A stretch of DNA of 64,000 nt from Atriophallophorus winterbourni (GCA_013407085.1 JACCGJ010020209.1:1-64000); one strand, 5' to 3'; counted from the first letter of the stretch, positions 33,761 to 46,732 are shown. Numbers and translations: made by a program. The notes: a model not told the origin generated them from the sequence alone.

Positions 33761-35460
33761 TAAATTATGTGGGCGAGAAGCTGGGGTTTGTAATCGCTCA
33801 GCATTGGAATGCATTATTTATTAGCACATACCACATATAATAAGCACATGTATGACGGCATTTCTAATCTGCACCGAAATTACCCCATCGATACCATGCA
33901 TTTGTATATTCATTAGATTGAAGCATTTATTTAATTTATTGATCTAAAGCGTCAAATATACTCTTATTAATGGTTCACGCCTTTGGTACAATGTTCAATG
34001 CAGCACAGTTAATCATGAACTTTCTCTTCGCAATCCTCGTTATGTGACCGACAGGATGCCTCCCGTTTACAGTGGCAGAGCGTTCAATAAAATCATTTGC
34101 ACAACTCATGGAAATTAATTGAGCGATGGTTGCTGCACTCTAAAGGGAAAATTGCTTGTGGTTCTGTTACTGCACATGGAGTTAGAAAATGATATTTGCT
34201 GGCGTAATAGCGCCTCCCGAAGCGGTTTCTCAGTATTCAATAGGAATTGTTTCAACTTGAATCTGCCTCAAATTGAACAATAGATCTTGTGAAAAAATAC
34301 ACATCTTCCAGTACGTGGTGATGGTTTTACAGTTCTAAACACATAATAAGAAAAGTAATATATTGTAGCATCAGTGGCATTCGAAGTTGATGTGGATGGT
34401 GTCGATTATTTGAAGATATGCCTGGCGTTATATCAAGTAAAAGATTGTGCATATTAATTGATTCCAACATACTTAAAACTTGTGCGCGAAAATAATTAAA
34501 GATTGATGCACTCGCATTTAAAATTGAGAAACATTTACGTCTCCGGACGAGGCACAACAGATAAAATTTCCTAGTTTAAGGTTGCGTTGTAAAAGCATGT
34601 AGCGAGTTTAGACTAAATTTTTCTTTATCAACATTTGTGTTTTATTTCAAATACTGACCAAAAATGCTGATAAATTTGTGTTAAGCATCAGATGATCGAT
34701 GACGAGGCAACAAACAATGGAGCTATCACCGAAATGTAGCATTTTCAAGTACTATGATTATTTAGCTTTTTTCGATAGAAATCTCGACATAATTGCTTCC
34801 AAGGTGTTAACTATTCGGATTGTTAATACTCCTCCGTTTGAATGAATAGATGAACAATGATATGAACTTAAACTTATGCTGAGGCAATAAAATCCACGGA
34901 ATATTTGTAGATTATTCCTAGTAAATTAACAGTTCGCATTTGGCCATTGAACCGCTGCCAAACTCGGTGATCTTAGGCACAAATTCTGCAAGTCATATGA
35001 TTCAACCCCTTGAACTGGAGGTTATTTGTACGCAAGATTGTTTAAAATCCATTGAAACCTATGTGTGATCATTTGAGTTAAACACTTTTCATCGAAAAGC
35101 CATTGCCAAAGACGATAACTCCTTGTCGGTTATTTGAAGATATCATTCGCTAGAAAGTTTGTTATACTTAAATTCAATGTTAATTTGTCTGAGACTGTCG
35201 ACTTATGTATTACCGAATCTCACATTGGATATATGTTAGCCGATCAAATCTACTGTCTAAATGATCATTGAACATCAATTTATTTAAACCACATAATGGA
35301 AGATAAACAACGGATTCCGATAATGGTGTTTGAGTTCAAATTCCTTGAACTGATAAATCCGCTTAATATATCACTGAACCTAACACAAATAAGATCAAGA
35401 TGATGTCAGTGCTTGAACTTAGGATGTTCTCGAGAGGATCTAGACTGTGGCTTCGTTTAA
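33761..35460. other. AT-rich spacer
   Basis: Nothing recognised on either strand. Confidence 0.4.
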
Positions 35461-36300
35461 AAGAATAATGTGTTCATCATACAAAAATTGAATTGTGTGC
35501 ACAATTCAAAATTGCCTGGTCCATTATGGTTTTCGTGCTACCTACTACGAACTTTCCTAGACAGTACGGCCAATACATGTTAACCGCACCCAGCAGCACA
35601 ACAGCGTTTTGCACAGCTACGTTTCGAAGGACTGTTGTAAAGCGATCATATAAAGAATATTTTAAACCAGTGAAAATAAGATCGTCTGCGCATGAATGTG
35701 GACCAAATTAATGGTAACATTAGAGCACTTCAAATATACAGCGTTCAAATCCGTTCGCACCATCTGCGACTTGGATCTGCTGCTTTTAGTAAGCACATAC
35801 ACACGACAAACCCTAATCCCTACAGTATAAGCTCATCCGAGTCAATCATTTTCAAAAAGATGTAATCGCTCCCCGCCCTAAAAAACAGCCATTGGCGCAT
35901 AGCACTACCGCCTGTAGACCTTTTTACCAGTATCTGCTACCTACCGTCTTATTATCGAATTAAGTAGAATGATGTAAACATGGGTAGCAAATGATCCCCG
36001 GATCAACACAATTATACCCAAAGGAACAACTAGACTGATAAATTTGTGCAAAAATGTCGTTGCAGGAGTTGCCGAGATAAATTTGTTTAGAACTTCGGAC
36101 TACCAAACGGGACTCCGACTACGGATTTATTTTCGACGTTGAATCCTAAAGACATTTTAAGGATCGGAAATCACCAAAGAGCGGTAGAGTTTACAGATAA
36201 AGCATTTTTACTAAAACGTGGACCGCCTTCATGGAGGTACGATCTTCACTTGCCCGAAAACAATTCGATTTTAGCGCCACTCATCCCCCTTTGCCCCTTC
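35460..36300 (-). pseudogene. Oldest RTE relic, 5' part only
   Basis: Nucleotide-level resemblance to the 5' UTR and endonuclease start of the 57-61 kb element, for example the stretch around 35490-35660 (matching 60100-60290) and 36020-36200 (matching 61095-61230). More diverged than the 30.6-kb relic; no open frame survives. Confidence 0.6.
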
Positions 36301-36850
36301 AACTGTAAGTAGAAACATTTCAGATACCAGAATACAATACGCGATATATTTATATGTGGGTTTGTTTTTGTGTGTATAATAAGAATGTTACAAAAAGTTT
36401 TCATAAAATCGACTTATTATGATGAAAATTTGCGATCAATAAGCACTTGATATTGATTCAAAGTTTTTATGATATTTTCGCAGTTATTGTACGGTAAAGC
36501 CAAATCAAAATCGCGAAAATGTATTTTGTGCTGGGTTATAACATTATCGTCACTATCCGCCAAATTATTTTCTCTCTGATAAAGATGATTTTCTCATGTA
36601 ATTTTGCAGAACCAAAAAGTTGCGAAAGTACGTCCTAAGAATTAAAAACCATTGAAAGTGTAATAAAAAATTACATTTCTAAGCAACTGAAAATTCCCAA
36701 TTCCTCTGTACGATGCGCCTGCAGAACATCATTGAAGCAATTATATGTACTGGTTAATCAATATTGATTACTCAGTAGTTTATTCCAAATGATCAAAGTT
36801 TTGAAAAGCGCTACACTACTTGGATCATCAGTAAGCATTAATAAATTTTA

Positions 36851-36899
<49 letters not shown>

Positions 36900-38565
36900 T
36901 GAATAACAATCAATAATTATCAATAATTCTGTCATTCGAATTCTCGTTGTTAAAGTAGCCTTAATTAATCCATACTGTAATTCGAGTGAGCGTGGTTTGT
37001 TCTCACTTCCAATATTGGTTGGTTATTCAATTCAATACAATTTATTTCATCACAGAATTCCAAATGTCCATCATTCAAACTGTGGTAGCTGGTTCAACCA
37101 TGGTATGATAGTTTCGCTTATCTAAGGTTGCTAAACAGGTACCAAATAACATGAACAAAAATCCGTATTTGCCATCACAGACCTATTTCTTCTCTTTGGG
37201 GAGGGACAGTAAGGCAATGATCTGCATGCATTGAAACGTTGGATGGAATGTAAACCTGTTGCGCTTGTATGCAACGAGTGGATAAGTTTTGCACGACCAA
37301 CCAGTTAATTCACATGTACCCGCATACAAGTAAATGTTTTATAAACTCTTGATCATGAAAATGATGCTCATTTGCATGCAAACAGATTAATTCTGATTCT
37401 GGATTTTCGAATGTATAAACTTGAGATTCATTAAGTGACAGGTCAATAGTATCTTCGGTCGTGCACGTACAAATATGGATCTATATGTTATCTACGAATT
37501 TCACATGGCTGCAAAGATTACATATTTACAATTTCACAAATTAATTGCTCACCTCGATTAGACACGTTTTCTCTCGGGGATTATAGCTAGTGTTTCATTG
37601 TTGTAGATAGGACTGAGTTGTGAGGCTAGAATTTCTGTAGTTCATGTTCAGAATATCAAGGTTTCACAATGATTGATGCAGTTTAAGTTAGGGTTTTCAA
37701 CTTGATTTTCCGACAAGCGGTTTTATTAAGTTGCTGCATTCACCTCCTGTGACTTTCACAGCGATTATCATTTATCGATTTATTGGAATGTATTTTCAGG
37801 TAAAGAATGCATCAACTATTTGACTTTTCAAATTCTGGATTGAAGCGTTGCATCGTAAATATGCGTTCTTACAAATGCCTACAATTAAAATAATGTTAAG
37901 TCACATGAAATCTTGTCGAATACTCTTCAAGTGGCTTGTAGTGGTAAAAACAGTTTTAGCCAATGCATTCCATATTAAACTGACACAAATTTTTAACATA
38001 AGCGAAAATGAAAACACGAATGTTGCTGATTGACTAATGTTATTTGATTGAATGATTTTACGGGTGGTCCGAAGTATGCCTCAGTCTGTAAGTACGTATG
38101 ATAATAATCAAAATCCTCAAGTTCATAATCTATAAATGGTTTTAATATTTAGAATGTATTCTCAAAATCTGCATTTGTTGATTATATACCTCCTGTTTGA
38201 GGAAAACCAATCCAGAATGTTCCAGGATGATGTTACATTACATTAGGCAATGCATATTCCTCATGATTTATAGATTCCAAGACATCGATGCTCATTACTG
38301 GAAGTGAATTATATTGTGGAATTTTGCATGCGAGTACGTACTGAATCTCCGTCAAAGCCTATATAAAATCTGGATAGCAAACTTGTTAAGAAACCCACAT
38401 TTCATGCTTTTCCATTTTCAGTATAATCAGACTCTAAGATTTCTTTCCAAATTATATTATTTGCATGAGTGCATCACATCAATTTAGTGTGCTGTGCGGT
38501 CGCATAAATCTGTGCTCTCATACTTTTGGATCTATTTCCTCACTCGCTCTTCTGAACTGAACGGT
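36301..38565. other. AT-rich spacer with minor repeats
   Basis: Contains an AT dinucleotide tract (36853-36892) and, at about 37195-37350, a relic of the hammerhead-repeat flank (GGGACAGTAAGG, GCATGCATTGAAAC) without the ribozyme core. No genes recognised. Confidence 0.5.
36853..36892 (+). repeat. AT dinucleotide microsatellite
   Basis: Uninterrupted TA repeat of about 40 bp. Confidence 0.95.
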
Positions 38566-38931
38566 TCAGATATCATTGAACTCGTCTCAATTCAATCGTT
38601 TGGATTATACCAGTTTCAAGTTCGCGAAAGTTGAATCCTTGAAAATCCAAATTTTCGAATTATAACCCAAATTACTCACGCGTGCAACAGACCCGGAACT
38701 TTGGAATATTGTTCCTTTTCAAATACCGTCGAGAAGAGCAAATCACTTCGAATCGACCGATATTCTTTTGAAATCTGTGAGATCGAAAATCGTGAAATCC
38801 CAACAGTTCTATCTTACCTCGTTCGCTTTTCATCGTTTGGATCACTTAACTCCGATCCAACGCATTCACTCCACCGCTAGTTATCGATCGATCAATAACT
38901 GCACTGAGTCACCCGTCACCGGATTGAAACA

Positions 38932-40350
38932 ATGACACCCAGGTTGACCCCGAAAACCCAAACAAAGAAGGCCGCACGTGATGTGTGCAAAATTTGCAAC
39001 AAAGGGGTAAGCACTAGATCTCATGTCGTTAAATGTTTCGGCTGCCTGAGTAAAATACATGTCAATTGTGATAAAGCCCTAACAGAGGAAGTGGCATCGA
39101 TTATCAACAACGTGGATTTCCCCAGTGTCTGTTACATATGCACTTCATGTCGAAGCAAACAGTCTAGCGACAATCCACACAACGCTGCCTATGAGGCAAG
39201 GCTTGAGCCTCGGTTAGAAATTTTAGAAAATAATTATCGAATAATTGAGGAAAGGCTTAAAACACTCTTGATGGATAAAATTGCCCCAGCGATTCAACCC
39301 GAAGCAGATGATGCTCAAGATAACAAAAAGCAATCTGAACTTCATCAATCGACGGAACTGTTGAAAAAAGTCAATAATGTACCATCGATTCCAGACTCAG
39401 GGGTTACGTCCAAAGAGCTCCAAGTGAACGCGTCTCATTCCAGCAAGCTAACATTCGCCCAGATGGTGTCTAAAGGTGATAAGTGTTTGGCGTTAGAATT
39501 GAGCCCTAAACCTCAGGCAAAAGAGGAAGTTCAAAGCAAAACGGTTCCATATCACAGGGAGCAGAAAAATTCGATAAAACGCATAAAAAATTTAAGTGTA
39601 ATATGCACCAATATTCCTGAGTCAGAGGTGACGCTCTTTCAAGAAAGGCAAAAGCATGACCGTGAAAACTGGTTCGTCGTTTGTAATCGAATCGGCCTAG
39701 ACAGTATTCACCCCGTGTCGGTAACTCGATTAACTCGTCATACGAAATCCCCGAATCAAGATAAACCACGTCTCCTTAAAATCACTTTCGCCAACGAAAA
39801 GGACATGGAAAATGTCCTACTAAATTCGTATTTGCTCCGAACGCAAAGTGACCTACCCAACCGTATATATGCTGACGTTCCTTGGTGGGAAAGGTCAAAA
39901 GCACCGAATAGGCGGGATCAAACAGCACCAAGGAGTATTATTCTGCTTGACGTTCCAGAAAATTCGGGCACCACAACGGGCTTCGAAAACAAAGAGCACG
40001 ACCGTAAACAATGGTCATTTATAGCCGAAAATATCGGTTTCCAAAATTCTGTAGTTGTCGACACATACAGAATACCTCGTTCGCCGAACTATCACGGGAA
40101 AGGGGCAAATCCACTTAAGGTTACGTTTCTTTCAAGTAGCATGGCGGATGATGTTCGAAGCAAGCTAAAAGTGAACAGAAACAGGCTACCTGAAAACGTT
40201 AGACTGTGCAGCTCAAAAGCCGCTGTTGAGGTCCACCTGGAGCCCTCAATTACGCAACTATCCGAAACTGGTGCAAATTCGACCGCGAAATTACTTCAAA
40301 TTGATTCAAAAAACGATCTCGGTCCGACGTCAACATCGTCGGACCAATAA
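38932..40350 (+). CDS. CR1-A copy 2 ORF1 protein (472 aa)
   Basis: Open and nearly identical to the ORF1 at 20905-22323. The only amino-acid difference I noticed is near the C-terminus (GANSTAKLL for GANSPAKLL). Same PHD finger, coiled coil and two RRM-like modules. It could still be made although the partner ORF2 is dead. Confidence 0.88.
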   Translation: MTPRLTPKTQTKKAARDVCKICNKGVSTRSHVVKCFGCLSKIHVNCDKALTEEVASIINNVDFPSVCYICTSCRSKQSSDNPHNAAYEARLEPRLEILENNYRIIEERLKTLLMDKIAPAIQPEADDAQDNKKQSELHQSTELLKKVNNVPSIPDSGVTSKELQVNASHSSKLTFAQMVSKGDKCLALELSPKPQAKEEVQSKTVPYHREQKNSIKRIKNLSVICTNIPESEVTLFQERQKHDRENWFVVCNRIGLDSIHPVSVTRLTRHTKSPNQDKPRLLKITFANEKDMENVLLNSYLLRTQSDLPNRIYADVPWWERSKAPNRRDQTAPRSIILLDVPENSGTTTGFENKEHDRKQWSFIAENIGFQNSVVVDTYRIPRSPNYHGKGANPLKVTFLSSSMADDVRSKLKVNRNRLPENVRLCSSKAAVEVHLEPSITQLSETGANSTAKLLQIDSKNDLGPTSTSSDQ

Positions 40351-40367
40351 ATACTAATACTGACTCA

Positions 40368-43170
40368 GTGTTACATTCTAAAAACTCACTTAAATGCATC
40401 TATACCAATGCTCAAAGTTTGTTCAACAAATTGACTGAACTGACCGAGCTGTGCAAACGATACACGCCAGACCTCGTTGCTGTTACTGAACCCTGGTTTC
40501 AATCCTGTATGACTGATAGTGAACTCTTAATCCCCAACATGATGCTAATACGGAACGATCGCCCAAGAAAAGGTGGTGGTGTGGCTTTATACTGTCACGA
40601 ACGGCGTCAGTGCATGAAAATTCACGATCCAAGACTTGATTTCGAAGATACCCTCTGGTGCAGTCTCACGAATGTGTCACAGGACGATTGCATTCTTGGA
40701 ATCATATATCGCCCTCCAGCCTCGAATGATACTCAGAATGACAGGTTATTACAAGCGCTAAATTACGCCGGAGAGAAGCGTAGCTCGCAATTACTACTCA
40801 TCGGGGACTTCAATCTTCCTCATCTCTTTGCCAGGTCCGATCACCCTATACACACATTTGATCACAAATTTCGTGAGGTGATCGACATGATTCCACTGCA
40901 TAATCATGTGTTTGACTTTACTCATAGAAGAGGATCAGAGTTGCCATCAATTTTGGATCTAATCTTTACTTCAGAGAAAACAGCAGTTGAGGGTGTTGAC
41001 TACATTGCGCCCCTCGGTCGGAGTGATCATCTGGTGCTAGCCTTTGAGTTTGTTTGCAGTGCTAGACGAGTTTGTGCGTCCTCCAAACAATTCAGAAAGA
41101 TCGACTACGCTGGTCTACGTGGATCGCTTGGGCTAGTAAATTGGCAAGAACTTGATCAGCACAACACCGAAACACAATGCAGTGAGCTCACGAAAATACT
41201 TCAGTCAAACATAGATCATAATTCGCGATTTGTTGATGAACGACGGGCAAGTGATTTCCGATTTAAGCTTCGCAGTCGCACAAAAAATGGCTCGGGAAAC
41301 GAAACTTTGCTTGGACTGAACACCGGAAGACCAGAACTGATGCCTCTTGGCAGCAATTTTCTAAAATTCGTAACAAAGTGAATGCTCTCGTCAAAGAGGA
41401 CAAGCAATATTACCATCGCTCTCTGTCTTTGAAAATGGAAGAAAACCCTAAACTTCTCTATCGGATTGTCAATGCTCGGTCCAGTGTGAAACCAGGGGTG
41501 TTTCCTGTTATTTCTGAGAATGGATTAACAGTCACAGCAAAGGAAACGGCTGATACTCTCGCTCAATTTTATGAAAATGTGTTTAGCCCGATAACGGTTA
41601 GGGCGAATGAGAATTTACTGACATCGATTGTATCTCAACAACTGAATAATATTGAGATTAATTCAGCGATTATACGAAGACACTTGTGTCGACTGAACCC
41701 TAGGAAATCTCCTGGAGCCGATGGAATAACACCAGCACTACTAAAATCCTGTGACCAGCAGCTGTGTGAACCACTATGCCAATTGTTCCAACATTCCCTA
41801 ACCGAAGGAGTGGTGCCAACAGAGTGGAAGACAGGAGTAATTTCACCAATTTATAAGGGTGGTAGCCGTTCAGATCCCGCGAACTACCGTCCTGTCACCC
41901 TACTCCCCGTGATATCCAAAGTGATGGAGCGCATAGTGACGGAAAATATAGTTCATCACTTGGAATCACAAAATATACTATCTGTCGCCCAGCATGGGTT
42001 TCGTAAAGCTCGCTCCTGCTTGACAAACTTGCTGACGGTATTAAACGATTGGACCCAAACGGTTGACGCAGGAGACAGTGTGCACGAGTGCTATCTGGAT
42101 ATGTCGAAAGCTTTCGACAGAGTTGATCACTTCCTGTTGCTACGGAAGCTGAAACAGATTGGTATTGACGGGCAGCTACTCGTGTGGTTCGAAAGCTACC
42201 TCAATGAGCGCAAGGCAACCGTTCGAGTTAACGGGGTACAATCACGAGCCATAAATACCTCCAGTGGTGTACCGCAAGGTTCCGTTCTCGGTCCAGTGCT
42301 TTTCTTAGTTTACATCAATGATTTACCTGAGACGCTCTCATGCAAGGTAGTTCTTTTTGCGGATGATGTTCAACTTTGGATGCGAATAAAATCAACTGCA
42401 GACTGCGTAAAACTGCAAAGTGATTTAGATGCACTACACGAATGGTCAGTTAGAAATAAACTGCCGTTCAATTTTCAAAAGTGCAAGTTACTGCAAATCG
42501 GTAAGCCCTTTCAGTAAGAATATCACTTTGGGCAGACGATTTTGAGCTGGACCGAATCGGAGAAGGATCTTGGAGTCTGGATATGTGGCAGCCTAAAGAA
42601 CAGCGTGCATTGTGAGGTCATTTACAAGCGTGCTTCAAAGCTTCTAGGTATGCTTCGACGGATCTTCAGAACCTTTACGCCTGTAACGTTGCCAAGAATC
42701 ATGAAGACCTACTTAATTCCCACAATGGAACACGCCTCGCAAGCATGGACTCCGTGGATGAAAAAAGATATATTCTTGCTTGACAGGATATATCATCGTG
42801 CAACTAAACTCGTGCGTGGTTATCGAGACCTTACATACGAGGAAAGGTTGAAAAGCTAAAGCTCCCCACTCCCCTGCAACGTAGACTTCGAAGTGACGTT
42901 ATAATTACTTACAAGATATTGAATACTCCAGATCATCCACTCAAACATTTGTTCAAATACCGTGAATCAGGAATTACACGTAGCCACCCAGCGGCACTAC
43001 AAATTCCCCATTCCCGTACTAATTGTCGCCGATATTTCTATTCGGTACGTGTCTGTTTCCTGTGGAATGCCCTTCCCGAAGCAATTATCACCTCTCCCTG
43101 TATCCAAACATTCACTCGTACCTTGGACAATTATTTGTTACTTAACGATTTGACTATGCCTGTGTATTGA
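40368..43170 (+). pseudogene. CR1-A copy 2 ORF2, three disabling changes
   Basis: Compared with copy 1: one A is lost from an A-run at about 41282-41287, shifting the frame after RFKLRSRTK; a TAC codon has become TAA at 42515-42517, in the region after FADD; and one A is lost from another A-run at about 42851-42856, shifting the frame after YEERLK. Endonuclease and RT motifs are otherwise conserved, including LFADDVQLW. There are also substitutions such as T to P beside the endonuclease glutamate (VTEPW) and L to R (HERRQC). Confidence 0.9.
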
Positions 43171-43320
43171 CTCAGGGTAAGCATATTACTTGACTCCAGT
43201 GACATCGTATAATTGATTTTTTTATACCTCTTATTGAACGCATATTTACTATGATATGGTAATTGTGAAGCTATGTGCTTTTTGTAACCATAAATTCTTG
43301 AATCTTGAATCTTGAATCTT

Positions 43321-44100
43321 AGGATTTTTCCGAAATGTAGAAAGAAAATCTACTTCTGCTTCATATCCTCGTCAATCAGTTTGAAGAACTTATGTCAAAT
43401 AAGCCTATCAAACACTTTGGTCAGAAAATCTTCTCATAACCAGTAGATAGAGAACGTATGAAAAAATTGAATTGTTCTCCATGAACGAAGAGGAATGGAA
43501 GAAATTGGTTTCATTCGTATACTCGAATTTTAAAAAAAGTCTTAGTAGTTTCCTCAAAAAATTAAAAATTTGTCGTACCGGTCCAGACATTGTATAACAC
43601 TGCGGACTGAACGACGTTTGTTGACCATCTTGGTTGTTAATTTTCAAACATGATGCAGTTTATTACCAAATGCATCAACCAAAGTTTTCAGACAAAAAAG
43701 CGATTCACAACGATTTCTTTTATATAGGAATTTCTCCAAAATTGCGCGCCTAAGATTGGCACCAGTTGTGTAGCAACTTGTTATTTCACTTTCTTTCCAA
43801 TTGTATTTCTATTTCCACCGATGCTTGTTTTAATCAACGATTATTACATAATATACTATTTCCGCGCGCGTTCTTCTTCTGTTTTGATCGATAGTGCTGT
43901 ATTATTGCGTGTTTGTGAATCACGACGGTTAACGGAAAAAATTAACGTGTCGCCACATTTTTGAGGTTCGCCAATTATTATTACCGATTTACGCGATGCA
44001 CCGGAGTTCGGAGTTGGAATTATTTTGTGTGTGGATATTTGCATCAGACATTAAATTTTCGCTAACCGTGAGTTCGTTCCTTTGTCTGCTTTTATTATTA
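43321..44100. other. Spacer between CR1-A and the hammerhead array
   Basis: No gene recognised. A stretch at about 43808-43856 (TTTCCACCGATGCTTG) recurs at about 53169-53215, next to the gypsy and tRNA-derived repeats, so it is part of a repeat. Confidence 0.45.
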
Positions 44101-44225
44101 TTATCGTGGTTCGTACAACGAACCACGATGTTCAGACACGGAATCACAAAGTGATTCTTGGTCAAGCACTCGAGGCGCTTATGGATGACCAAAGTAATGT
44201 GTTGCTCACATCCCCATCCCTAACA

Positions 44226-44267
44226 CAGCACTAGCGGTTTCAGTCTGTTTGCCATCGTCAGGTGGAG
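44226..44267 (-). ncRNA. Hammerhead, minus unit r1 (degenerate)
   Basis: CTGACGA and GAAAC are retained, but stem II (GACT for GCCT) and stem III (ACCGCT) carry substitutions. Confidence 0.6.
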
Positions 44268-44468
44268 GCAGTAAGATCAGGTTCAGTGAGCCTTGAAACA
44301 GTGGATTAAAGGTAAACAAGATTATACTTGTATGCCAACTGTTATATAGGGTTCGTACAACGAACCACGATGTTCAGACACAGAATCACAAAGTGATTCT
44401 TGGTCAAAGCACTCAAGGCGCTTGTGGATGACCAAAGTCATGTGTTGCTCACATCCCCATCCCTTACA

Positions 44469-44510
44469 CACCACTACCGGTTTCAGGCTGTTTGCCATCG
44501 TCAGGTGGAG
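44469..44510 (-). ncRNA. Hammerhead, minus unit r2
   Basis: CTGACGA, stem II TGGC/GCCT, GAAAC, stem III ACCGGT and A17, with stem I CCAC/GTGG; the same as the plus-strand units. Cut predicted between 44475 and 44474. Confidence 0.78.
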
Positions 44511-44844
44511 ACAGTCAGATCCGTTCAGTGAGCATTGTGAAAACAGTGTGGATTAAAGGTAAACGGTTATACTTGTATGCCAACTGTTATATAGGGATCG
44601 TACAACGAACCACGATGTTCAGACACGGAATCACAAAGTGATTCTTGGTCAAGCACTCGAGGCGCTTATGGATGACCAAAGTAATGTGTTGCTCACATTG
44701 GGATGGGGATGTGAGCAACACATTATTTTGGTCATCCATAAGCGCCTCTAGTGCTTGACCAAGAATCACTTTGTGATTCCGTGTCTGAACATCGTGGTTC
44801 GTTGTACGAACCCTATATAACAGTTGGCATACAAGTATAACCTT

Positions 44845-44886
44845 GCCCACCTGACGATGGCAAACAGCCTGAAACCGGTAGTGGTG
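44845..44886 (+). ncRNA. Hammerhead, plus unit 1
   Basis: CTGACGA at 44851-44857. Stem I CCAC/GTGG. Like unit 4, it lacks the usual segment before stem I. Cut predicted 44880/44881. Confidence 0.78.
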
Positions 44887-45086
44887 TGTAAGGGATGGGG
44901 ATGTGAGCAACACATTACCTTGGTCATCCATAAGCGCCTCGAGTGCTTGACCAAGAATCACTTTGTGATTCCGTGTCTGAACATCTTGGTTCGTTGTACG
45001 AACTCTATATAACAGTTGGCATACAAGTATAACCTTGTTTACCTTTTATCCACTGTTTCAGAGCTCACTGAATCTGATCTTACTGT

Positions 45087-45128
45087 CCCCACCTGACGAT
45101 GGCAAACAGCCTGAAACCGGTAGTGGTG
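45087..45128 (+). ncRNA. Hammerhead, plus unit 2
   Basis: CTGACGA at 45093-45099, stem II TGGC/GCCT with AAACA loop, ACCGGT stem III, A17. Cut predicted 45122/45123. Confidence 0.8.
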
Positions 45129-45328
45129 TGTAAGGGATGGGGATGTGAGCAACACATTACTTTGGTCATCCATAAGCGCCTCGAGTGCTTGACCCAGAAT
45201 CACTTTGTGATTCCGTGTCTGAACATCGTGGTTCGTTGTACGAACCCTATATAACAGTTGGCATACAAGCATAAACTTGTTTACCTTTAATCCACTGTTT
45301 CAAGGCTCACTGAACCTGATCTTACTGT

Positions 45329-45370
45329 CTCCCCCTGACGATGGCAAACAGCCTGAAACCGGTAGTGGTG
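45329..45370 (+). ncRNA. Hammerhead, plus unit 3
   Basis: As unit 2, but the stem I strand is CCCC instead of CCAC, so one pair next to the core is lost. Cut predicted 45364/45365. Confidence 0.72.
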
Positions 45371-45520
45371 TGTAAGGGATGGGGATGTGAGCAACACATT
45401 ACTTTGGTCATCCATGAGCGCCTCGAGTGCTTGACCAAGAATCACTTTGTGATTCCGTGTCTGAACATCGTGGTTCGTTGTACGAACCCTATATAATAGT
45501 TGGCATACAAGTATAACCTT

Positions 45521-45562
45521 GCCCATCTGACGATGGCAAACAGCCTGAAACCGGTAGTGGTG
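45521..45562 (+). ncRNA. Hammerhead, plus unit 4 (short monomer)
   Basis: Lies 192 bp after unit 3 because the TTTACC-to-TGTCT segment before stem I is missing. Core and stem III intact. Cut predicted 45556/45557. Confidence 0.75.
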
Positions 45563-45763
45563 TGTAAGGGGGATGGGGATGTGAGCAACACATTACTTTG
45601 GTCATCCATAAGCGCCTTGAGTGCTTGACCAAGAATCACTTTGTGATTCTGTGTCTGAACATCGTGGTTCGTTGTACGAACCCTATATAACAGTTGGCAT
45701 ACAAGTATAACCTTGTTTACCTTTAATCCACTGTTTCAAGGCTCACTGACCTGATCTTACTGT

Positions 45764-45805
45764 CTCCACCTGACGATGGCAAACAGCCTGAAACCGGTAG
45801 TGGTG
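45764..45805 (+). ncRNA. Hammerhead, plus unit 5
   Basis: Consensus unit. Cut predicted 45799/45800. Confidence 0.8.
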
Positions 45806-46005
45806 TGTAAGGGATGGGGATGTGAGCAACACATTACCTTGGTCATCCATAAGCGCCTCGAGTGCTTGACCAAGAATCACTTTGTGATTCCGGGTCTGAA
45901 CACCGTGGTTCGTTGTCCGACCCTATGATAACATTTGGCAATACAAGTATAACCTTGTTTACCTTTAATCCACTGTTTCAAGGCTCACTGACCTGATCTT
46001 ACTGT

Positions 46006-46047
46006 CTCCACCTGACGATGGCAAACAGCCTGAAACCGTGGTGGTGT
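46006..46047 (+). ncRNA. Hammerhead, plus unit 6 (stem III mutated)
   Basis: GAAACCGTGG replaces GAAACCGGTAG, destroying the stem III palindrome and cleavage triplet. Probably inactive, which would leave a double-length product. Confidence 0.7.
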
Positions 46048-46247
46048 GTAAGGGATGGGGATGTGAGCAACACATTACTTTGGTCATCCACAAGCGCCTT
46101 GAGTGCTTTGACCAAGAATCACTTTGTGATTCTGTGTCTGAACATCGTGGTTCGTTGTACGAACCCTATATAACAGTTGGCATACAAGTATAACCTTGTT
46201 TACCTTTAATCCACTGTTTCAAGGCTCACTGAACCTGATCTTACTGT

Positions 46248-46289
46248 CTCCACCTGACGATGGCAAACAGCCTGAAACCGGTAGTGGTG
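46248..46289 (+). ncRNA. Hammerhead, plus unit 7
   Basis: Consensus unit. Cut predicted 46283/46284. Confidence 0.8.
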
Positions 46290-46490
46290 TGTAAGGGATG
46301 GGGATGTGAGCAACACATTACTTTGGTCATCCACAAGCGCCTTGAGTGCTTTGACCAAGAATCACTTTGTGATTCTGTGTCTGAACATCGTGGTTCGTTG
46401 TACGAACCCTATATAACAGTTGGCATACAAGTATAACCTTGTTTACCTTTAATCCACTGTTTCAAGGCTCACTGAACCTGATCTTACTGT

Positions 46491-46532
46491 CTCCACCTGA
46501 CGATGGCAAACTGCCTGAAACCGGTAGTGGTG
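46491..46532 (+). ncRNA. Hammerhead, plus unit 8
   Basis: Consensus unit with one change in the stem II loop (AAACT). Cut predicted 46526/46527. Confidence 0.8.
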
Positions 46533-46732
46533 TGTAAGGGATGAGGATGTGAGCAACACATTACTTTGGTCATCCATAAGCGCCTCGAGTGCTGGACCAA
46601 GAATCACTTTGTGATTCCGTGTCTGAACATCGTGGTTCGTTGTACGAACCCTATATAACAGTTGGCATACAAGTATAACCTTGTTTACCTTTAATCCACT
46701 GTTTCAAGGCTCACTGAACCTGATCTTACTGT

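Larger units (their letters stand above)
38566..43320 (+). mobile_element. CR1-A, copy 2 (full length, ORF2 broken)
   Basis: Full-length sister of 20539-25299 with scattered substitutions. The flanking sequences are unrelated, so this is a separate insertion and not a segmental duplication. The 3' tail is CTTGAAT repeats at 43297-43320. Confidence 0.92.

Noticed and set aside
44587..45639. Repeated minus-strand ORFs in the hammerhead array (ILGQALEALMDDQ type).
   Set aside because: They recur because the 242-bp unit recurs, run over the structured ribozyme sequence on the opposite strand, and match no protein family I know.
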